From contig NZ_CP163525.1 in NCBI RefSeq assembly GCF_041080655.1, positions 2,480,001-2,544,000 of the forward strand: a stretch of 64,000 nt of DNA, in the 5' to 3' direction. The translations under genes and the position numbers were made by a program. The notes under the pieces are model-generated. The model was not told the origin of the DNA. It searched no databases and was given only the letters and a program-made list of their open reading frames with translations. This DNA comes from Streptomyces sp. CG4 (GTDB taxonomy: Bacteria; Actinomycetota; Actinomycetes; Streptomycetales; Streptomycetaceae). Below are positions 53,222 through 61,864 of this stretch, in pieces; within the stretch, counting starts at the first letter, position 1, and each line of letters starts with the position of its first letter.

Positions 53222-54547
53222 ATGAAGATCAATTCCAGGACCGGCCTCGACTACATGGAGCGGATACGGCAGGAGGTGACCGCCGGCGGCCACGGCGGCG
53301 GCTCCGGAGAGGCCTTCCTCACCGCGAAGCTGGCCGAGGTCTGGCAGCGTGCCGCGGGGACGAGTGCCTACGCCTCCCTCGGCGCGTTCTCGATGCGGGC
53401 CTTCCGCGACCTGCCCGCGACGTCCAAGGACGACCTCAAGGCCCGGCCGCTCGACTATCTGCGGGTGCCGGTCGGCGAGGGGCTGAAGTACTACCAGACC
53501 ACGGGGACGACAGGGATCCCCACGCCCACGCCCCGCACGGCCCGGGACATGATCGCCAACACCGTGTCCGTCGCCGAAGCCTGGCGCACGCTGCTCGCGG
53601 GCAGCGGTCATCGCGCCCTGATCCTGCTGCCCTCGGACATCGTGCCGGTCGCCGACCTGATGGTCGGTGTCTGCGAGTTCCTGGGGGTCCCGCACGTCAA
53701 GGCCTACCCGTACACCACCGGGATCTCCGACTGGGACCGCATCGTCGGCCTGTGGGAGGTCTTCCGGCCGACCGTCGTGTTCGTGGCGCCCGGGGTGCTG
53801 CTGCAGTTCTCCCAGATCATGAAGCGACGCGGCCTGCTCGACCAGCTGCGCCGGTCTGTCGAACTCCTCATGCTGCTCGGGGAGGTGAGCACGCCGGAAC
53901 TGCGCGCCATGGCCGGACAATGGTGGAACGCCCGTGCCTACGACGCCAGTTACGGCAGCACGGAGAGCGGCACGCTCGCCGCGTGCTGCGCGCGGGACCG
54001 GCTGCACCTGCTGCCCCGGGCCAACTACTTCGAGATCGCCGGCGAGGACGGCCTCGCGCCGGCCGAGGCTGGGCGCGAGGGCCGGCTCGTCGTCACCCCG
54101 CTCAACAACGACGCCCGTCCGCTCCTCCGCCTCGACATGGGTGACGAGGTGTCCCTGACCGACGGCTGCCCCTGCGGCGCGACGACCCCGGTGGTGACGG
54201 TCCACGGCCGGGGAAGCGACGGCACCGGGATCAAGGGCAGCCGGGTGCGCACCCGCGACCTGGAGGGCATCGTCTACGCGAACGGGGACGTCATGGGCTA
54301 CCTGATCGAGGTCGACGAACGCGGCACCTGGGCCAGGCTGCTGCTGGAGCGGGATCCCGGCACCGATCGCGAGGCCGAGCCCGCGAAGGCGGACCTCGTC
54401 CAGCGGCGCACGGACGAGCGCCTCGGCTTCCGGTGGGACGAGGTCCGGTTCGTCAACCGGCTGCCGGTCACGACGAAGAGCGGCGGCTCCCAGAAGAGCT
54501 GGAAGCGCTCGAACTTCCGGGTCGTCGACGAGGTGGTGCCGGCATGA
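53222..54547 (+). CDS. PaaK/LuxE-like adenylate-forming ligase
   Basis: A 441-residue ANL protein of the phenylacetate-CoA ligase type. The P-loop is YYQTTGTTGIPTPTP near residue 95, YDASYGSTESG is the A5 motif, and LRLDMGDEVSLTDGCPCGA and RVRTRDLEGIVY are typical of PaaK. It should adenylate an aromatic acid and pass it to CoA, an ACP or the neighbouring reductase. It starts three bases after the reductase stop and overlaps the next gene as ATGA, so it is tightly coupled to both. Confidence 0.78.
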   Translation: MKINSRTGLDYMERIRQEVTAGGHGGGSGEAFLTAKLAEVWQRAAGTSAYASLGAFSMRAFRDLPATSKDDLKARPLDYLRVPVGEGLKYYQTTGTTGIPTPTPRTARDMIANTVSVAEAWRTLLAGSGHRALILLPSDIVPVADLMVGVCEFLGVPHVKAYPYTTGISDWDRIVGLWEVFRPTVVFVAPGVLLQFSQIMKRRGLLDQLRRSVELLMLLGEVSTPELRAMAGQWWNARAYDASYGSTESGTLAACCARDRLHLLPRANYFEIAGEDGLAPAEAGREGRLVVTPLNNDARPLLRLDMGDEVSLTDGCPCGATTPVVTVHGRGSDGTGIKGSRVRTRDLEGIVYANGDVMGYLIEVDERGTWARLLLERDPGTDREAEPAKADLVQRRTDERLGFRWDEVRFVNRLPVTTKSGGSQKSWKRSNFRVVDEVVPA

Positions 54548-56274
54548 GGTACGACACGCTGCTGCGGTCGTCCGGGGTCGTCTCCGGGGAGTCCGACCTG
54601 TGGTGCACCTACGCGGCCGTACGCACGCTCGGCTGGCTCGGCCGCATCGAGGACCTGCCCGCCCCCGAGACCGTCGCCGGCTTCCTCGCCTCCCGGCAGA
54701 ACTCCGACGGCGGATTCGCCTGGTCCGCCGGTATGACCTCCGACGCCTGGGCCACCTATTACTGCACCCAGGCCATGGCCGAGCTCCCGGCCGACAGCCG
54801 CGGCACGGCCGGCAGGCCGAGTTCCGCGTGGGTGTGGAGCACCGCCCACGCGGACGGCGGGTTCGCGATGACGCCCGGTCAGGCGTCCGACGTCTGGGCC
54901 ACCTACTACGCCGTACGGACTCTGGTGGAGATCTACGACGAGCGGCCGCCGGAGGCGCTGTTCGACTGGCTCGCGGCGCTGCAGGCCAAGGACGGCGGGC
55001 TGGCGTGGAGCCCGGCCCATGCGAAGAACGGCGCGTCCGACGTGCGGGCCTGCTACTACGCCGTCACCGCGTGGAGCACCGCCACCGGCGGGCGCGGTGC
55101 GCTGCCGTGGGACCGTGAGCGGCTCGTGGACTGGCTCAGGGGCCGGCAGAGCGCGGCCGGCGGATTCACCTTCCAGGCGGGCGACGAGACCGACTGCCTG
55201 TGGGCGACGTTCCGGGCCACCGGTGCGCTGGCCCGCCTGGGCGGGGGCCCGCGGGACCCGGAGGGCTGCGTCGCCTGGATCCGGGAACGGCTGCACCCGG
55301 AGGGGTCGTTCACCCGGTGGCCGGGGTATCCCGTGCCGGATGTGTGGGCCGCGTTCTGTGCCGTGGGATCCCTGCGGGAACTCGGCGCCGGTCTCGGCGA
55401 CGTGGCCGACGGGGTGGTCCGCACCGTGCTGTCCTTCCGGACCCGGCACGGCGGCTTCACCTATCGCGCACCCGAGTTCGCCTCGGACGTGCTGACCACC
55501 TCCGCGCATGTGCTGGCCGGCCGCTTCCCGGACGCCGGGGCGCGCGACGCCCTGCGGTGGATGGAGAGCTGCATGATGCCGAACGAGAACGGCATCATGT
55601 ACATGCCCGGCCGGGGCAGTGAGGTGCGCTGCACCCTCTGGGCCCTGTCGGCCGGGGCGTTCCAGGGCGACGCGCCGGCCCGTGCGGCGGTCGCGGAGTG
55701 GCTCGCCGGCGCCATCCAGAACCCCGACGGCGGATTCGGCTACTGGGAGGGCCGCGCGTCGGACATGGTGTCGACGTGCGCGGCCGCGGAGATACTCCAC
55801 GGCTCGGCGGGAGAGTCCGCCGCCACCTCCCGGCGGGGCATCGCCGCGTACCTGGCCTCGTGCGAGACCGCACCCGGCCGGTACGCCAACGTACCCGCCG
55901 GCCGGCCCACCCTGCGCGCCACCCTGCAAGGGCTCAGGGCGCTGCACCGGGTGGCGGGCGCCGACGGCACGCGCGTCGGCGACGCGCTCGCCCGGCACCG
56001 GGTCCGCGGCGGCGGATTCGCGAACGAGGGCAACCGGGTCCCCGATCTGCTGAGCACCTACGAAGCCACCCTCACGGCGGACGTGTTCGGCCTCGACTGG
56101 GACGCCGGTCATCTCACGCGGTTCCTGGACAGCGTGCGCACGGCCGGCGCCGGGTTCTCCTGGACGCCCCTGATGGCCACGAGCGGTGGCCCGCTCGCCG
56201 ACTGCCTGGGCCGGCGGCTGGAGCTGCGCCTGTCCCCCGAGCGGCAGGCCCTGCCGCCCCTGGCCCTGTCGTGA
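54544..56274 (+). CDS. Prenyltransferase/squalene-cyclase-type alpha-toroid repeat protein
   Basis: A 576-residue protein made of about ten tandem repeats of roughly 48 residues, each with (D)GGFxxx followed by SDxWATYYAVRTL-like helices (for example DGGFAMTPGQASDVWATYYA). This is the alpha/alpha toroid of protein prenyltransferase beta subunits and class II terpene cyclases. I find neither a DxDD protonation motif nor the D-C-H zinc triad of farnesyltransferases, so the chemistry is unclear; it may bind an isoprenoid or cyclise through another acid. No signal peptide. ATG overlaps the upstream stop. Confidence 0.72.
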   Translation: MRYDTLLRSSGVVSGESDLWCTYAAVRTLGWLGRIEDLPAPETVAGFLASRQNSDGGFAWSAGMTSDAWATYYCTQAMAELPADSRGTAGRPSSAWVWSTAHADGGFAMTPGQASDVWATYYAVRTLVEIYDERPPEALFDWLAALQAKDGGLAWSPAHAKNGASDVRACYYAVTAWSTATGGRGALPWDRERLVDWLRGRQSAAGGFTFQAGDETDCLWATFRATGALARLGGGPRDPEGCVAWIRERLHPEGSFTRWPGYPVPDVWAAFCAVGSLRELGAGLGDVADGVVRTVLSFRTRHGGFTYRAPEFASDVLTTSAHVLAGRFPDAGARDALRWMESCMMPNENGIMYMPGRGSEVRCTLWALSAGAFQGDAPARAAVAEWLAGAIQNPDGGFGYWEGRASDMVSTCAAAEILHGSAGESAATSRRGIAAYLASCETAPGRYANVPAGRPTLRATLQGLRALHRVAGADGTRVGDALARHRVRGGGFANEGNRVPDLLSTYEATLTADVFGLDWDAGHLTRFLDSVRTAGAGFSWTPLMATSGGPLADCLGRRLELRLSPERQALPPLALS

Positions 56275-56287
56275 AAGGCGCGGAATC

Positions 56288-56704
56288 TTGCCGACCATCG
56301 TGGTGACCAGCACCCCACTGACCCCCTCCGCACGGCTGCGGGCCGCGCTGCGCCTCACCCGGTGGCTGGCGGCGCATGGTTCGAAGGCCGCGCACGTCGT
56401 GGTCTCCTTCCGCACCGCGGAACCCATGGCGTACTTCTGCGGCGGGGTCCCGTTGACGTCCTACGCGGACGGCACGGACGAGGACGGGTCCGCCCGGTGG
56501 GCGTCCGTCGCGTGCCACATCCATCCCGACCGCGACCACACCTACCGGGCGGAGCTGGCCGAGGAGGTCGGGCAGGCACTCGGTCTCGACGAGAAGACCG
56601 CCCACCTGACGGTCCGCTTCGAACCCACCCAGCCCGACCGGGTGTTCTACCTGGAATCGGGGTCGCTGACGAGCGGCGGCCCGACCGCGGCCGACCGCGC
56701 CTGA
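56288..56704 (+). CDS. Tautomerase-like small protein with N-terminal proline
   Basis: A 138-residue protein with a TTG start preceded by GAAAGG. After removal of the initiator it begins PTIVVTSTPLTPSARLRAALR, which is the pattern of the 4-oxalocrotonate tautomerase/MIF superfamily where Pro1 is the catalytic base. The second half (YRAELAEEVGQALGLDEKTA, LTVRFEPTQPDRVFYLES) is also consistent with a beta-alpha-beta fold. Family assignment is tentative. It may tautomerise or enolise an intermediate of the cluster. Confidence 0.5.
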   Translation: MPTIVVTSTPLTPSARLRAALRLTRWLAAHGSKAAHVVVSFRTAEPMAYFCGGVPLTSYADGTDEDGSARWASVACHIHPDRDHTYRAELAEEVGQALGLDEKTAHLTVRFEPTQPDRVFYLESGSLTSGGPTAADRA

Positions 56705-56720
56705 GAGAAAGGTTCCCGAC

Positions 56721-56996
56721 ATGCCCACCACCGACCTCACCCAGATCCACGCCCGGGTCGTTGCCGTCCTGGAAAAGCGTTTCGGTGACGCCGCCCGCGC
56801 ACTGGCCGCGGACGCGGACCTGTCCGACGCGCTGGACGGGTTCGACAGCCTGGCGGCACTCGAATACATCAGCGCCATCGAGGGAGAGTTCGGCATCGAG
56901 GTCGACTTCGTCGGCGACGACGTACGTCACTGGTTCAGCACCGTCGACCGGACCGCCACGTACGTGCGGGAGTGCGTCGAGGACCAGGCGGCATGA
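56721..56996 (+). CDS. Acyl carrier protein
   Basis: A 91-residue free-standing carrier protein. The phosphopantetheine site is Ser43 in LDGFDSLAALEYI, and IEGEFGIEVDFVGDDV is the usual third helix. It should hold an activated acyl group for processing by the cluster's reductase and SDR. It overlaps the next ligase gene as ATGA, suggesting that the ligase loads it. Confidence 0.88.
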   Translation: MPTTDLTQIHARVVAVLEKRFGDAARALAADADLSDALDGFDSLAALEYISAIEGEFGIEVDFVGDDVRHWFSTVDRTATYVRECVEDQAA

Positions 56997-58126
56997 GCAG
57001 GGCGGCGGCCGGTGCGGAGCCCTCCTCCGCCGGGATCCGCGACGTGCGCCGCGACGAAATCCGCGGCGAAATCCGTGCCGAGATCCATGACGATATCCGT
57101 GACGAGATCCGCTTCGACACGTCCGGCAGTACCGGAGCCGCCCGTCGCTGGTTCCGGCACCCGCGCCAGATGGAACGCGAGGTGGAGCTGATCGGCGAAC
57201 GTCTGGTGGGCCCGGTCGACCTCGTGATCAACTACGCGCCGCCGCGGCACCTGTTCGGTGCGCTGTTCGGCCAGTGGCTGCCGCGCATGGCACAGGTACG
57301 CGTCCACCAGGCATGGGCCGATCCGTTCGCGCCCCTGTCGGTGTCCCCGGCAGAGCGGGTCCTGGTCGTCTGCATCCCGATGGCCTGGGAGCTGCTGCGC
57401 CGCAGCTGGCCGACCCTGGGACGCGCGGGCTCGGTCGTCGCCCTGCACAGCTCGGCGGCCGCGCCGTCCGCGGCCCACGAACTGCTGCGGCGGGCCGCCC
57501 CGTTGCTCCGGGCCCACGAGATCCTGGGCTCGACCGAGACCGGTGGCATCGCCCACCGGCCGCTCGTCCCCGAGGGGGGCGACGGCGGCTGGGAGGCCTT
57601 CCCCGACGTGTCCTTCGTCCGCGACACCGGCGCGTGCGCGCACGGGGCGCAGGAGCTGGTGATCCGCGGCCCGCGTCTGGCCCGTCCGGAGCACGCGCGG
57701 CGACCGCCGGCCCAGTGGGCGACCGGCGACCTGGTGGAGTTCACCGGCCCCCGCGCCTTCCGGCTCGTCGGGCGCGGCAGCTCACTGCTCAAGGTCAACG
57801 GGCGGAGGCTCCATCTCGCCAGGGTCGAGGAGCGGCTGAACACCCGTCTGCCGCGCACGGATTGCGTCGCGCTGGCCCTGCCCGGCGACGCGCTCGCCGG
57901 GGAGGGATACGCGGTCTTCTGGTCCGGCCGCGGCGGCGGAACCGGCGTGGCGGACATCAGAGCGGCCCTGCGGGACTTCCCCGGTCCGTCGAAGATCGTG
58001 GAGCTGGCGGACATACCGAGGACCGCCACCGGAAAGCCCGATCGTCAGGCTCTGCTGGCCACGCTCCACCCGCCGTCCGCCGCCCCGCTTCCCTCTCCTC
58101 CTTCTCCTTCCCCTCCCTCCTCGTAA
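56993..58126 (+). CDS. AMP-dependent acyl-ACP/CoA synthetase, short form
   Basis: A 377-residue ANL-type enzyme. FDTSGSTGAARRWF is the P-loop near residue 45, very close to the N-terminus, so most of the usual first 150 residues are missing. HEILGSTETGGIAHRP is the A5 motif, WATGDLVEFTG the hinge approach and IPRTATGKPDRQALL the C-terminal lysine motif. The layout resembles the AMP-ligases of aryl-polyene clusters. The N-terminal 20 residues are a degenerate repeat (57053-57112). It is translated together with the ACP, which it probably loads. Confidence 0.72.
   Translation: MSRAAAGAEPSSAGIRDVRRDEIRGEIRAEIHDDIRDEIRFDTSGSTGAARRWFRHPRQMEREVELIGERLVGPVDLVINYAPPRHLFGALFGQWLPRMAQVRVHQAWADPFAPLSVSPAERVLVVCIPMAWELLRRSWPTLGRAGSVVALHSSAAAPSAAHELLRRAAPLLRAHEILGSTETGGIAHRPLVPEGGDGGWEAFPDVSFVRDTGACAHGAQELVIRGPRLARPEHARRPPAQWATGDLVEFTGPRAFRLVGRGSSLLKVNGRRLHLARVEERLNTRLPRTDCVALALPGDALAGEGYAVFWSGRGGGTGVADIRAALRDFPGPSKIVELADIPRTATGKPDRQALLATLHPPSAAPLPSPPSPSPPSS
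57053..57112. repeat. Five 12-bp tandem repeats inside the ligase gene
   Basis: Five units of the form GACGAAATCCGC encode (D/G/A)EIR-type tetrapeptides (DEIR GEIR AEIH DDIR DEIR) just before the P-loop. The period is a multiple of three, so copy number can vary without shifting the frame. Confidence 0.8.
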
Positions 58127-58144
58127 CTCCGCAGAGGATTCAGT

Positions 58145-58894
58145 GTGTCCAGGTTGATCGTGGTGACCGGTGCGAGCGCCGGCATCGGCAAGGCCACGGC
58201 GAAGCGGTTCGCCGAGAACAAGGACAAGGTGCTGCTGGTCGCGCGGGGCGAGCAGCGGCTTCGCCGGGCGGTCGAGGAGCTCGCCGCGAGCGTGCCGGGA
58301 GCGGACGTCGAACCGCTCGCCCTCGACATGTCCGAGGCCGCGTCCGCGGACGTCCTGCGCGACCGGATCAGGGCGACCGGGCTGCCCGTCGGCGGACTGC
58401 TGTGCTGTGCGGGTTCGGTCCCCTCGCCCGGCGGCCGGGAGGTGACACAGGTGCTGACGGAATGGCAGGAGGCGTACCGGTCCAACGTTCTGCCCTCCGT
58501 CGTCGCCGTGGAGGCCCTGATCCCCCTCATGGCCGACGGCGGCAGCATCGTGCTCTACAGCTCCATCGCCGCCTACCGGGGATCCAGCGGGACGGGCGGC
58601 TACGGCGCCGCCAAGGCGGCCCTCCACTCGTACGTCCACGTCCTCGCGACCCGCCTCGGACCGCGCGGCATCAGCGTCAACGCGATCGCCCCCGGCTATG
58701 TCGCGGGCACCGACCTGTTCGGCGGCGTCCTCCCGGCCGCACGGGAGTCCAGGCTCATCCGGCAGACCGCCCTGAAACGCGCGGGAGAACCCGCGGACAT
58801 CGCGGAGCTGGGTCTCTACCTCTGCTCGGCGGCGGGCGGCTATGTCACCTCGCAGATCCTCCAGATCAACGGCGGTGCGCTGCACGGTGTCTGA
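58145..58894 (+). CDS. Short-chain dehydrogenase/reductase
   Basis: A 249-residue classical SDR. The NADP-binding TGASAGIG is at residues 8-15; the catalytic serine is in IVLYSSIAAY and the Tyr/Lys pair in GGYGAAKAAL; the C-terminus TSQILQINGGALHGV is typical of FabG-like ketoreductases. It could reduce a keto group or an aldehyde of the ACP-bound intermediate. Start is GTG at 58145 with AGAGGA upstream, 18 bases after the ligase gene. Confidence 0.85.
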   Translation: MSRLIVVTGASAGIGKATAKRFAENKDKVLLVARGEQRLRRAVEELAASVPGADVEPLALDMSEAASADVLRDRIRATGLPVGGLLCCAGSVPSPGGREVTQVLTEWQEAYRSNVLPSVVAVEALIPLMADGGSIVLYSSIAAYRGSSGTGGYGAAKAALHSYVHVLATRLGPRGISVNAIAPGYVAGTDLFGGVLPAARESRLIRQTALKRAGEPADIAELGLYLCSAAGGYVTSQILQINGGALHGV

Positions 58895-59014
58895 CCGCGC
58901 GCCCCTTCTGCGGCGCCCGGCATCCGCAACCGGAATCCGGCATGCAACCCACGTCCGGCCACCCGGCATCCGATCCGACCTTCACCCTCGACCGAGAAAG
59001 CACGGTGACACGCC

Positions 59015-60067
59015 ATGAACGCCCGCGAACAGGCCGACGCGCACGTCCGAGCCATGATGCGCTGGCATTTCGAGCCGGCGACGGGTTCCCGTTACTGGCT
59101 GGAGCGCCGCGACCGGCTGGGTTTCGACCCGGTCGAGGACGTGCGGTGCGTCGACGACCTGCTGAAGTTCCCCAACCTGGTGGACGAGCTCCGGGACGTG
59201 CCGGTCGAGGACCTCGTCCCCCGCGGCCTGGACGCGACGGAGAAGGTGTTCGCCGTGTACGAGAGCGGCGGCACCACCGGGGCCCCCAAGCGGTTCGTGA
59301 TGTTCGAGAACTGGTTCGACCAGTACATGGCATGGGAGAACTCCCACCACCCCGACGACGGCCAGGGACACACGCTGGCCGTGGCTCCCAGCGGGCCCCA
59401 TATGCTCGGCGAGTACTCCAGGAGGATCGCGGCGGCCAGGGGCGGGATCCGGTTCTCCATCGACCTGGATCCCCGCTGGGTGAAGCGCCTCCTCGCCGCT
59501 GGTGACACCGCCGGCGCCGGCGCCTACGTCGACCACCTCGTCGACCAGGCCGAACTGGTCCTGCGTTCACAGGACATCGCCTTCCTGATGACGACGCCGC
59601 CGCTGCTGGCCCGGCTGTCCGAACGGGCCTCGGTCCGCGCACTGATCCAGGAGAAGGTCCGCCTGATCATCTGGACCGGAGCGCACATGGACCCCGACAC
59701 CCTGGACTATCTGTCCACCGAGCTCTTCCCCAAGGCACGGTTCCGCGGATCGTACGGCAGCACCTCCGTCCTCAGCGGCACGGTCCAGCGGCTCGACCCG
59801 GAGGCCACCGGGGACACGGTCTTCGACTCGTACGCCCCCTTCGTCCTCTACCGCGTGGTCGACCCGTCCTCCGGCCGGCCGGTCGAGTACGGGGCGGAAG
59901 GCGCCGTGGTCATGAACTACCTCACCCGGTACGGCCTCGTACCCAACAGCCTCGAACGCGACCTGGCCACCCGTGTTCCCAGCCCCACGGGCGTCGGGGA
60001 CTCCCTGCGCGACATCCATCCGGTCGCCGAGGCGGACGGCCAGAAGCTGATCGAGGGCGTCTACTAG
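59015..60067 (+). CDS. Short ANL-type adenylating enzyme (EhpF-like)
   Basis: A 350-residue protein with the ANL P-loop in YESGGTTGAPKRFVMF near residue 90 and the A5-like FRGSYGSTSVLSGT near 250. The C-terminal lid domain with its lysine is absent or very short. This resembles EhpF of the griseoluteic acid pathway, an adenylating enzyme with a reduced C-terminus that activates an aromatic acid for reduction; I recall this from the literature and cannot check identity. It would then feed the LuxC-like reductase. It begins 120 bases after the SDR. Confidence 0.62.
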   Translation: MNAREQADAHVRAMMRWHFEPATGSRYWLERRDRLGFDPVEDVRCVDDLLKFPNLVDELRDVPVEDLVPRGLDATEKVFAVYESGGTTGAPKRFVMFENWFDQYMAWENSHHPDDGQGHTLAVAPSGPHMLGEYSRRIAAARGGIRFSIDLDPRWVKRLLAAGDTAGAGAYVDHLVDQAELVLRSQDIAFLMTTPPLLARLSERASVRALIQEKVRLIIWTGAHMDPDTLDYLSTELFPKARFRGSYGSTSVLSGTVQRLDPEATGDTVFDSYAPFVLYRVVDPSSGRPVEYGAEGAVVMNYLTRYGLVPNSLERDLATRVPSPTGVGDSLRDIHPVAEADGQKLIEGVY

Positions 60068-60097
60068 GCCGTCAGCCGGTGTGGAGGAGTAGTACCT

Positions 60098-61753
60098 ATG
60101 CCGCACATGTCCACGGCCGGGCACCTCGAACTCGACGGAACCGGCCTCTCCCCCCGCTCGGTCGCCGCGGCCGCACGCCGTGGCGGCGGTGACAGCCGGG
60201 TGACGCTCGGCGCCGCGGCCGTCGAGCGGATGCGCGCCTCCGTCGGACTCAAGGAGACGCTGCTGGCCCAGGAGATCCCCATCTACGCCGTCACCACCGG
60301 CTTCGGGGACAGCTGCATCCGGCAGATCTCGCCGGACAAGGCGCACGAACTCCAGCGCAACCTCGTGCTCTACCACCTCAACGGCGTGGGGCCGGCGGCC
60401 GCACCGGCGGTCGCCCGGGCCACCATGATCATCAGGGCCAACGCGCTGGCCAGGGGCGTCTCGGCGATCCGGCCGGAAGCGGTGGCGACCCTGCTGGAGT
60501 GTCTGCGCCGGGACATCCTGCCGTTGATCCCCGAACGCGGTTCGGTCGGCGCCAGCGGTGATCTCGTACCGCTGTGCTATCTGGCCGCGGCACTGATCGG
60601 CGAAGGCCAGGTCCTGCACCGGGGCATTGTGCGCCCGGCGGCCGACGCCCTGCGCGAGGAGGGCATCGCCCCGCTGCGGCTCGCGCCCAAGGAGGGCATC
60701 GCGCTCATCAACGGGACCTCCTTCGCCGCCGCGTACGCGGTACTGGCCGCCTGGGACGCGCGGGAGCTGGCCTTCGTCGCCGAACTCGCGACGGCCATGA
60801 CGATCGAGGCGCTGCGCGGCAACGCGTCCGCGCTGCACCCCTTCGTGCACGCCAACAAGCCCCACCGGGGCCAGGTGCGGTCCGCCGGGATCGTCCGGGC
60901 CCTGCTGGCAGGATCGAAGCTCGCCACCTCCTTCGAGGACATTCTGGTGCGCCGGGAGAAACTGGCCGGGCGGAGTTATGTCCAACTCGCCGAGCGGATC
61001 CAGGACAAGTACTCGGTGCGCTGCGCCCCGCAGATCATCGGCATCGTCCGGGACACGCTCGAATGGGCGGAGGGCTGGCTCGACACCGAGATCAACTCCG
61101 CCACGGACAACCCCCTGTTCGACGCCGACGAGTCGGGGCTCCACCTCGGCGGCAACTTCTACGCGGGCCACGTCGGACAGGCCATGGACAGCCTGAAGAC
61201 CACGGTGGCCGGACTGGCCAACCTCCTCGACCGGCAGCTCGCGCTCGTCGTGGACGAGAAGTTCAGCGCGGGGCTGCCGCCCAATCTGGTCGTCACCCGC
61301 CACCCGGACGATCCCGAGGCGGGGCTGCATCACGGGTTCAAGGGGATGCAGATAGCGGCCTCGGCCGTCACCGCCGAAGCGCTCAAACAGACCGGTCCGG
61401 TCTCCGTGTTCTCACGCTCCACGGAGGCACACAACCAGGACATCGTCAGCATGGGCACCATCTCGGCCCGCGAAGCACGCACCGTGAACGGCCTGGTCCG
61501 CGAGGTGGCGGCCATCCACCTGCTGGCCCTGGCCCAGGCGATCGATCTGCGCGGCGCCGACCTGGCGTCGCCGGCCGTCCAGGCGGTGCACGGGCTCATC
61601 AGGGAGCACAGCGCCTTCGTCACCCGCGATCGCCGGCTGGACCAGGACATCGCCGCGGTGACCGGCCTGATCGAGTCCGGCGCCCTGCGGCGCGCCGCGG
61701 GCTTCGGCGACGAGGACTTCGACGGCCTCGCCGATCCGGCCCCGCTCGGCTGA
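60098..61753 (+). CDS. MIO-dependent aromatic amino-acid ammonia-lyase or aminomutase
   Basis: A 551-residue HAL/PAL/TAL superfamily enzyme. The MIO prosthetic group forms from Ala-Ser-Gly at residues 152-154 (GSVGASGDLVPL); the catalytic tyrosine is in IYAVTTGFGD. Other signatures are INGTSFAAAY and EINSATDNPLF. It removes ammonia from, or shifts the amino group of, an aromatic amino acid. The residue pair that sets specificity (HL in tyrosine, FL in phenylalanine and SH in histidine lyases) reads YH here (LVLYHLNGVG), so the substrate is uncertain. GGAGGAG precedes the ATG. Confidence 0.85.
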   Translation: MPHMSTAGHLELDGTGLSPRSVAAAARRGGGDSRVTLGAAAVERMRASVGLKETLLAQEIPIYAVTTGFGDSCIRQISPDKAHELQRNLVLYHLNGVGPAAAPAVARATMIIRANALARGVSAIRPEAVATLLECLRRDILPLIPERGSVGASGDLVPLCYLAAALIGEGQVLHRGIVRPAADALREEGIAPLRLAPKEGIALINGTSFAAAYAVLAAWDARELAFVAELATAMTIEALRGNASALHPFVHANKPHRGQVRSAGIVRALLAGSKLATSFEDILVRREKLAGRSYVQLAERIQDKYSVRCAPQIIGIVRDTLEWAEGWLDTEINSATDNPLFDADESGLHLGGNFYAGHVGQAMDSLKTTVAGLANLLDRQLALVVDEKFSAGLPPNLVVTRHPDDPEAGLHHGFKGMQIAASAVTAEALKQTGPVSVFSRSTEAHNQDIVSMGTISAREARTVNGLVREVAAIHLLALAQAIDLRGADLASPAVQAVHGLIREHSAFVTRDRRLDQDIAAVTGLIESGALRRAAGFGDEDFDGLADPAPLG

Positions 61754-61812
61754 GCACGTCGGCTGAGTACGTCGGCTGAGCACATTGGCCGAGCACATTG
61801 GCCGAGCACATC
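61748..61812. repeat. Five 13-bp tandem repeats after the lyase gene
   Basis: Five consecutive units GGCTGAGCACGTC with small changes cover the lyase stop codon and the next 60 bases. Each unit carries TGAG or CGAG. They separate the lyase from the secreted barrel protein gene. Confidence 0.85.
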
Positions 61813-61864
61813 GACGCACCGCGACGGGCGCGGTGCATGACTACATGACCAGGAGTTGAATCGC

